64,000 nt of DNA from CAWCDJ01 sp963796675. GTDB lineage: Bacteria > Acidobacteriota > Terriglobia > Bryobacterales > Bryobacteraceae. A program made the position numbers and the translations under genes. Below the pieces are notes generated by a model that did not search any database, had not been told where the DNA came from, and worked only from the letters and a program-made list of their open reading frames with translations. Every line of letters begins with the position of its first letter. Within the stretch, counting starts at the first letter, position 1. Positions 58,680-64,000 of the stretch are shown one piece after another. The DNA is taken from NCBI GenBank assembly GCA_963796675.1, contig CAWCMS010000020.1, forward strand, positions 682,001 to 746,000. The letters are read 5' to 3'.

Positions 58680-61139
58680 TTACTCCGCCCTGTATGCAAT
58701 CAAGGCGGCGCCCGGTGAGTCTCTCAGGGTGACCGGCAGGCCCCGCTCCAGCAGTTCGGCGCCGCTCATCCGGGTGGTCTCGCCGGAATCCGCATCGCGG
58801 ATGACGTAGGTTCGCTTCGGATCGAGCCCCCGCAACTGGAAGCGGGCCGTTTCGAAGGGGCTGTCCGGCCGCCGGAACGCCTGTACCATCCCCTCGCCCT
58901 TCGCAGGCGAATCGAATTGCCAGGCCATCCATGAGGTGGATTCGAGGCTATAGGGCGTCAGCGGATAGTAATCGCCATTGTAGTCGCCGGCCACCTCGCG
59001 CCACTGCGCGAGTAACTTCTTCAACTTTTCATACCCGTTCGGATAGCTGCCAGGGTCCAGCCCGATCCCGATCGCCGGCGTCATCTGGCTTCGGAAGAGG
59101 TAGGGCTCGACCGAATTCACCCCGGTGCCGTAGTACGGGATCCAGAGTGCGATTCCATAGCTGATCGCCTGCATGGCAACCGGATCGTATGCCTCATCGC
59201 TGCGCCACAGCGGGACCGCGCGCCGCAAGGTCTCCAGATCGTTGCGGCGTCCGCCCGAAGCACAGGTGTCGATTGTCATATTGGGGAATCGCGAGCGAAG
59301 CGCGTCCCAATAGGCAAGGTATCCGGTAACGTGCTTGATTTCGGTGAGTCCCTGCCGGTCGGGTGCGTCGTGTTCGCGCCAGTAGCGGAGGGGCTCGAAG
59401 TTGAAGTCCTGCCGGTAGAGATCGATGCCTTGTTCGCGAATGAGACGGCTGACGTGGTCCGTCAGCCACTGCCGTGCCTGGTCGTTGCCGAGATCGAGCA
59501 GCAGGTCTTTAGCGCCGGTTCGCTTGAGGAGCCACTCCGGATGGTTCAGGGCCAGCCATGTTCCTGGGCGGACACGCTCCGGCTCAAACCAGACCAGAGT
59601 CTTCACGCCCCGCTCGTGCGCCGCTTTGGCGATCGGAGCGAACCCGCGCGGAAAGCGCTGCGGATCCGGCTCCCACGTGCCGGTGTCGGGCCACCCTTCC
59701 GCAAATGGATACCACCCCGCATCCATCCACCAGTAATCCAGCGGCAGGCCGTGGTCCAGTTCCCGGGTGAGGGCGGCGATCTGATTCTGCTCGTTGGCCT
59801 CCTGCATTTCGACCGTCTGGCGGCCGCTACCCTCGGCGACCTGGGGCGGATGGAGGTTCCCGCCAGGACGCGGCAGGTTGTCCGCTACCATCCAGCGGCG
59901 CCAAACGTTCTGGCCGGCGAGCCAGTCTCCGTCGTAGAAAACCAGCACAATCAGTGGCGAACGGACTTCTTCTCCCGGCTCCAGGCGGAAATGCGTGAGC
60001 TCCTGGCCCGCCCGCACCTGCGCGGATCGATCCGCATCCCGGGTGAATCGCGCGGCCCATTGGCCGGGCCACCCTACTGCAATGACGACCCCGTGACCGG
60101 CCCAGGCGAGATTGAAATAGGGCAGTTCGCCATCGCTGCCGCGCCCCCCGATGCTGGATAGCGCCTTCTCCGCGTTGGGCGCGAGCTCCGTTTCCATGGG
60201 CATGTAGTCGTCCGGCCGGGTACGGCTGCCCAGACTATGGTGGAGCTGAAACTCCCCGCCGCCACCCCGCGAGAACGAAGTATCGAGCGCCTGGATGTCC
60301 TCAAAAATCGCGCTCGCGGACTTGCCGCCGTTCCGGAAGTACAGCGTCCATTCCACTGCGGGGAAAGCCAGATACTCCACGGCCACCGCCCGCACGCCGA
60401 CCGCATCCGACGGATTAGTGAACGACAGCGAGTACTCCATTCGCTTCGAGTCGAGCCGCCGGCTGGTGCGGACTGCTTTCCACTCCGGCAGGACTTCCTG
60501 CGAAGACCTCCCATCGTAACGGAACGAGAACGGCAGGCCGACGGTGGGAGGCTCCTCCAGCGGCCCGATGGGGAGGTCTGCGAGCCAGCGTGAGTCTCCG
60601 CTGCTGAGGGTCACCTTTGCCAATGCCCAATCGGCCTGGTCCCACTCCGCCTGATAGAAGCGCGACTTGGGCCCGGCGGCTTCCAGTTTGAGCAGGAATT
60701 CGCGCCCGCCTTGCAGATCGGCATGGATCGGAACGCCCGGCAAGCCTTCCGACAGGATGGGCGATCGAAACACTTCGCGACCGGCCACCTCGACGACCGC
60801 CTGCACGCCCCCTCGCCCCTGGTTCGAGTAGTAGCCCAGGTCGTTGCTATCGACACCGACGATCGCGTCGAAGGCAGCCGCCGGCCTATCCAGGATGACG
60901 TGGATCTCTCCAGGGCTGGGCATCGCGATGCCGCCATCGAACTCCCGGTCGTGAATGCGGAACCGGCGGCCGCGGATCCGATTCTTACCGAGCGATCCGC
61001 GCTTCAAGGACACCAGCATCTGCGATCGCACCGGCTGCGCGGGGGCTTGAGCGAGCAGCTTCGCCTGTACGAATTCGTGGGCTTGTCCGAACGCAAGCCC
61101 GGTGGCGCCGGCCAGCAGCAGGATCAAAATGCGGAGCAT
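58680..61139 (-). CDS. GH36 alpha-galactosidase with N-terminal NPCBM domain
   Basis: The ATG at 61139 starts a signal peptide (LRILILLLAGATGLAFGQ). The 819-residue product has an NPCBM-like domain (about 60-160, VILDRPAAAFDAIVGVDSND, VQAVVEVAGREVF) and a GH36/clan-D TIM barrel (DYWWMDAGWYPFAEGWPDTG, VKTLVWFEPERV). The nucleophile is Asp578 in LYRQDFN and the acid/base is Asp648 in WRSDEAYD. GH36 enzymes release alpha-1,6-galactose from melibiose, raffinose or galactomannan. It lies between the esterase and sugar-binding genes on one strand, suggesting one operon. Confidence 0.92.
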   Translation of the reverse strand: MLRILILLLAGATGLAFGQAHEFVQAKLLAQAPAQPVRSQMLVSLKRGSLGKNRIRGRRFRIHDREFDGGIAMPSPGEIHVILDRPAAAFDAIVGVDSNDLGYYSNQGRGGVQAVVEVAGREVFRSPILSEGLPGVPIHADLQGGREFLLKLEAAGPKSRFYQAEWDQADWALAKVTLSSGDSRWLADLPIGPLEEPPTVGLPFSFRYDGRSSQEVLPEWKAVRTSRRLDSKRMEYSLSFTNPSDAVGVRAVAVEYLAFPAVEWTLYFRNGGKSASAIFEDIQALDTSFSRGGGGEFQLHHSLGSRTRPDDYMPMETELAPNAEKALSSIGGRGSDGELPYFNLAWAGHGVVIAVGWPGQWAARFTRDADRSAQVRAGQELTHFRLEPGEEVRSPLIVLVFYDGDWLAGQNVWRRWMVADNLPRPGGNLHPPQVAEGSGRQTVEMQEANEQNQIAALTRELDHGLPLDYWWMDAGWYPFAEGWPDTGTWEPDPQRFPRGFAPIAKAAHERGVKTLVWFEPERVRPGTWLALNHPEWLLKRTGAKDLLLDLGNDQARQWLTDHVSRLIREQGIDLYRQDFNFEPLRYWREHDAPDRQGLTEIKHVTGYLAYWDALRSRFPNMTIDTCASGGRRNDLETLRRAVPLWRSDEAYDPVAMQAISYGIALWIPYYGTGVNSVEPYLFRSQMTPAIGIGLDPGSYPNGYEKLKKLLAQWREVAGDYNGDYYPLTPYSLESTSWMAWQFDSPAKGEGMVQAFRRPDSPFETARFQLRGLDPKRTYVIRDADSGETTRMSGAELLERGLPVTLRDSPGAALIAYRAE

Positions 61140-61181
61140 GTTTAGAGTCTCTCGCGTTTGTATGGTCAATGCAGCCGGGAG

Positions 61182-62171
61182 CTATAAACGGTCCCGCAGG
61201 AAAGCGAGGATGTCGCGACGCATCTCCGGCGGCTCCGCGTGTCCCACGTCGTAGCGCAACAATTTCCACTGTTCCGGATGGCCCAGTCGCGCATAGACGT
61301 CACGCAGTTCGCGATCGATCCGATCGAGGCCCGCAGCCGGAGTGAGTCCGTCCAGGTTCCCCGCTGTCGCCAGGTGCGCTCGCGGAGCGATCAGAGAATT
61401 AATCTGCGCCGTGGTGAAATGCTTCAGCAGGCCGGGGACGAAGTAGTAGACTCCATGTCCCTTGAGATTGTGCGTCTCGATCAGCGCCTGGTAATCGGTG
61501 AGACAACAGATATCGACGCAGAGCTTGAGGCGCGTATCGAGAGCCGCGACCCACCACGCCATGGTACTGCCCATCGACATCCCCAGTGTTCCGACGCGCG
61601 CGGTGTCCACCTCCGGCCGGGTCAGCAGGTAGTCCAGGCCGCGAAGCGTATCGTAGACCATCATGCCCCACAGCACCTGTCCTCTCCACAGCATCTCCTT
61701 GAAGGTGTCGAGCTCGGTCCGCGTGGAACGTGCGCCGAAACACCACATGTCGAGACATAACGCGCAGTATCCCCGCGCGGTCAAGTCGTCCGCGTACGCC
61801 GGGACGTTGCCGGGCTTGGGACGTAACAGCTCGTCTTTGCCGAGGAAATACTCGCCCGCGTGCCAGTGGTTGAAGAGGATTGCCGGGATCTTGCCGCGAA
61901 CCTCTTTCGGCCTGACGAAATACGCAGGCACTGGTTCGAGCCCGTTCACGTCGAGCACCAGCCGCTCGAGCACGAATCCAGGCCGCTCCTCGATGGAGAT
62001 TGTGCGCGCGCTGATCGGACTGTCGCGCGGCGGCAGGTCGCCGAGCAATCCGTAGAGTTCGCGCCGGCGTGCTTCGGCGCCTTCGATCTCGCTGGCGGGT
62101 GCCTCTAGTGCCATGCCCAATCCTCCGCCGATGAGCCCACTCAGCAGCGTGCGTCGTGTTAGATGGAACAC
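61182..62171 (-). CDS. Tat-exported alpha/beta-hydrolase (acetyl xylan esterase/DLH-like)
   Basis: The GTG start leads into a Tat-type signal (LTRRTLLSGLIGGGLGM). The 329-residue product is an alpha/beta hydrolase with nucleophile Ser199 in GTLGMSMGS, the oxyanion block PAILFNHWHAGEYF and a C-terminal histidine in YDVGHAEPPEM. It resembles acetyl xylan esterases/dienelactone hydrolases of the S9-like clade. It would deacylate sugar oligomers in the periplasm, consistent with the neighbouring glycosidases. It is the first gene of the sugar cluster on this strand. Confidence 0.85.
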   Translation of the reverse strand: MFHLTRRTLLSGLIGGGLGMALEAPASEIEGAEARRRELYGLLGDLPPRDSPISARTISIEERPGFVLERLVLDVNGLEPVPAYFVRPKEVRGKIPAILFNHWHAGEYFLGKDELLRPKPGNVPAYADDLTARGYCALCLDMWCFGARSTRTELDTFKEMLWRGQVLWGMMVYDTLRGLDYLLTRPEVDTARVGTLGMSMGSTMAWWVAALDTRLKLCVDICCLTDYQALIETHNLKGHGVYYFVPGLLKHFTTAQINSLIAPRAHLATAGNLDGLTPAAGLDRIDRELRDVYARLGHPEQWKLLRYDVGHAEPPEMRRDILAFLRDRL

Positions 62172-62234
62172 TCGTGGATTATGATATCGCCACTCCGTTG
62201 TGGGATGAAATGCCAGCGCGGGGGAGAATCGTTC

Positions 62235-62259
62235 GCTGGGGGGAGCGGCGCCCCCCAGC
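62235..62259. terminator. Strong 9-bp hairpin
   Basis: GCTGGGGGG (62235-62243) pairs perfectly with CCCCCCAGC (62251-62259) around a 7-base loop. It lies 8 bp beyond the stop of the small Lys-rich frame and 63 bp upstream of the esterase start. It probably ends transcription coming from 62.3 kb and insulates the sugar cluster. Confidence 0.6.
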
Positions 62260-62267
62260 CGAGCCAG

Positions 62268-62333
62268 CTACTTGCTGCTCTTCTTGGCAGGCCCCTTCTT
62301 TGCGGGAGCCTTAGCCTTCGGTTTGCACGCCAT
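62268..62333 (-). CDS. Possible tiny Lys/Ala/Pro-rich basic protein, 21 aa
   Basis: A frame from the ATG at 62333 encodes MACKPKAKAPAKKGPAKKSS plus a final Lys, a histone-tail-like composition. It is bounded by a strong hairpin just after the stop. No strong ribosome-binding site is visible and the frame is very short, so it may be chance. The low-complexity basic sequence and hairpin are the reasons to list it. The rest of 62336-62405 shows nothing recognisable. Confidence 0.35.
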   Translation of the reverse strand: MACKPKAKAPAKKGPAKKSSK

Positions 62334-62405
62334 GTCGCAAATAGAGTAACAGAGATTTTAGGCTCTTTATGTCGCATTCGATGGCGTGGAGCCGACACGT
62401 TACTT

Positions 62406-62984
62406 CTAGTGGTCGTAGAGGACTCGCCGCGAGTATTCCTTCTCCACTTCGGGGTCCACCGCAAGACTCTGCTGGAGTATCCAGATTCCTTGTTGGTTGG
62501 CAAGGAAGATCAGGCCTCGCCGTTCGTCGCGCGTAATTGCCGTGACGCCCTGGAATTCGTGCTTCGTCGCGGGACGCCGCGGATCCGAGAAATCCACGAT
62601 CCGGATGGTCTGCACCGGCAGTGTGGACTGTGTCGGGCCCCCCTCGTCGGTCACCAGGGCAGCCGTGCCGGCGACCGCCACGATAGCCGTAGCCGGACCG
62701 CCGGCCGCGGCGGGAATCTCGGCCAGAACAGACGGATGTGCGGTGTCCGTCACGTCGATGAGCGTCATGCTTCCGTCTGCGTGTTCCGCGTAGAGGTAAG
62801 ACCGGCTGTAGTGTGGCGTGGCGATGAAGCGTCGGACCGGATGGTTCTTCAATTCGATCACGCTCGCGACCGCGATCTCATCCTGCGGATCTTTCGACGC
62901 CGATTTCGGTTTCTTCCCCTTGGCCTGCAAACCTACGGCGAGAACCGCTGCGACCGCAACCACCCCGATACGATTCCAGCGCAT
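62406..62984 (-). CDS. LVIVD-repeat-like secreted protein
   Basis: The ATG immediately follows the RND pump stop (TAAATG), so it is in the same operon. The 192-residue product has a signal peptide (IGVVAVAAVLAVGLQA) and a basic KGKKPKSASK stretch. Beta-propeller-like units follow, including SMTLIDVTDTAHPSVLAEI, TIRIVDFSDPRRPATKHEF and GLIFLANQQGIWILQ. These are typical of LVIVD repeats. Its short length means only two or three blades. It may accompany the efflux pump at the periplasmic side (inference). Confidence 0.75.
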   Translation of the reverse strand: MRWNRIGVVAVAAVLAVGLQAKGKKPKSASKDPQDEIAVASVIELKNHPVRRFIATPHYSRSYLYAEHADGSMTLIDVTDTAHPSVLAEIPAAAGGPATAIVAVAGTAALVTDEGGPTQSTLPVQTIRIVDFSDPRRPATKHEFQGVTAITRDERRGLIFLANQQGIWILQQSLAVDPEVEKEYSRRVLYDH

Positions 62985-64000
62985 TTATGCCTCCTCGATC
63001 TGCCTTTCCGCGGAGTGCTTTCGGCCGTAAGCGAGATCGAATCCCGCCGGCACCAGGAACACGGTGAAGACTACCGACAGGCTCAAGCCACCGATCAGCG
63101 CTCGCGCCAGGGGTGCATACGATTCGCTGCCTTCCCCAAGCTTCAGCGCCATCGGAAGCAGCCCGATCACCGTTGCCAGCGAGGTCATCAGCACCGGCCG
63201 CAGCCGGACCCGACTGGCTGTCGAAACCGCTTCCCGCGCCGCCATCCCTTCGCGGCGCAGATGGTGCGCGAATTCGACGATCAGGATACTGTTGGACATC
63301 GCGATCCCGGCCAACATCACTACGCCCATCAGCGACATAACGTTGAGCGTGGTCCCAGTGGAATAGAGCATTAAGAGCACACCGGTCAATCCCGGCGGAA
63401 ATGCCAGCAGAATCAGAAACGGATCCACGAAGGAGCGGAACTGTGCCACCAGAATCAGATAAAGCAGCAGCAGCGAAAGCGACAGGCCCGTTGCAAAGCT
63501 GCGGAACGAGGTCCGCATGCCCTCCACCATGCCGCGCATCGTGATATCCACGCCGGCCGGCACCTTGGCACGACCGATGAGTTTGTCGATTTCCCCGGCG
63601 ACCGTGCCGAGCCCTTCGCCGAGCGGCCGCACGTAAATGTCGAGCACCCGCCGGATCTGATAGTGGTCCACTTCGGTGGGGGCTTCGAACTGGCTCGTCC
63701 GGCTGACCATGTCCAGCCGCGTCGGGCGCTTCAAGCCGGCGCCGTGCAGCGGAATCGACCGCAGATCGAGCAGGCTGCGAATCTGCTGCTCGGGATACTG
63801 CACGTTCAGGAAGTAGTTGTTGTTGTTTTTCGGATCGATCCAGATATTGGGCGCCACCATCTGGTTGGAAGTCAGCGCGGTGATGACGTTCTGCACCACT
63901 TCCTTCTCGCTCAGCCCCAGTTCGCCGGCGCGGGTGCGATCGATCTCGAGCTTGATTGCCGGATAGTCCAGGTCCTGCGGAATGAAAGCGTCCGCCACGC
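62985..64000 (-). CDS. RND efflux transporter, C-terminal part (truncated by window edge)
   Basis: The frame is open at the right edge of the window, so the N-terminal half is missing. The visible 337 or so residues cover the end of the first-half docking/porter region (YPAIKLEIDRTRAGELGLS) and the second membrane domain. Motifs include LLLYLILVAQFRSFVDPFLIL, STGTTLNVMSLMGVVMLAGIAMSNSILIVEFA and RVRLRPVLMTSLATVIGLLPMAL. This pattern is of the HAE/CusA family; the MALKLGEGSE region fits multidrug rather than metal pumps. The LVIVD gene follows directly. Confidence 0.9.
   Translation of the reverse strand, partial: VADAFIPQDLDYPAIKLEIDRTRAGELGLSEKEVVQNVITALTSNQMVAPNIWIDPKNNNNYFLNVQYPEQQIRSLLDLRSIPLHGAGLKRPTRLDMVSRTSQFEAPTEVDHYQIRRVLDIYVRPLGEGLGTVAGEIDKLIGRAKVPAGVDITMRGMVEGMRTSFRSFATGLSLSLLLLYLILVAQFRSFVDPFLILLAFPPGLTGVLLMLYSTGTTLNVMSLMGVVMLAGIAMSNSILIVEFAHHLRREGMAAREAVSTASRVRLRPVLMTSLATVIGLLPMALKLGEGSESYAPLARALIGGLSLSVVFTVFLVPAGFDLAYGRKHSAERQIEEA

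Overview
The window looks like a chromosomal piece of a high-GC soil acidobacterium, most like the Solibacteraceae/Bryobacterales. This is inferred from gene content, not from a marker gene. The pointers are two ADOP-type MacB/FtsX permeases (one with a PadR regulator), an Oar-like TonB-dependent receptor with a carboxypeptidase-regulatory domain, DUF1501, Tat-exported Gfo/Idh oxidoreductases, a PEP-CTERM protein, a winged-helix/transmembrane protein and many secreted glycoside hydrolases. No rRNA, tRNA, CRISPR array, transposase or integrase was seen.

Layout. 0-9 kb: end of an ADOP permease, polyphosphate kinase, two unknown proteins, a YtxH/metallo-hydrolase/P5C dehydrogenase operon and small stress-type proteins. 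9-13 kb: a GH115-like hydrolase and a LemA-TPM-TPM operon. 13-18.4 kb: a pair of very large 2-hydroxyacyl-CoA dehydratase activase-family genes. 18.6-22.2 kb: a PEP-CTERM protein, then a tightly coupled DUF1501/DUF6916/tail-collar/GNAT operon. 22-28 kb: copper amine oxidase, a divergent sensor kinase, a Gfo/Idh oxidoreductase and a zinc alcohol dehydrogenase followed by a REP-like palindrome cluster. 28-34 kb: an Lhr-type helicase and a second Gfo/Idh oxidoreductase. 34-36.9 kb: a lower-GC accessory patch with secreted proteins, a LuxR-type helix-turn-helix protein and a possible JAB-like fragment. 36.9-42.6 kb: a thrC-tldD-pmbA operon, a lytic transglycosylase and an ankyrin protein. 42.6-46.4 kb: a DHA2 drug exporter divergent from a DyP peroxidase-encapsulin operon. 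46.4-49.4 kb: PadR and an ADOP permease. 49.6-62.2 kb: a sugar-utilisation locus (winged-helix/TM protein, MFS importer, TonB receptor, GH32, sugar-binding lipoprotein, GH36 alpha-galactosidase, esterase). 62.2-64 kb: a possible tiny Lys-rich gene, an LVIVD-type protein and the end of an RND pump.

The clearest functional systems are the encapsulin nanocompartment, whose DyP cargo carries a C-terminal loading peptide, and the locus at 50.9-62.2 kb. The latter pairs an alpha-galactosidase with a beta-fructosidase and outer- and inner-membrane importers, which would fit raffinose-family oligosaccharides (inference).

Eight genes between 9 and 49 kb are broken by eleven single-base indels (nine extra bases, two missing). 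Many lie in short homopolymers, and each gene becomes a full family-like reading frame when corrected. I read these as sequence errors rather than decay, and annotate each gene over its full span.
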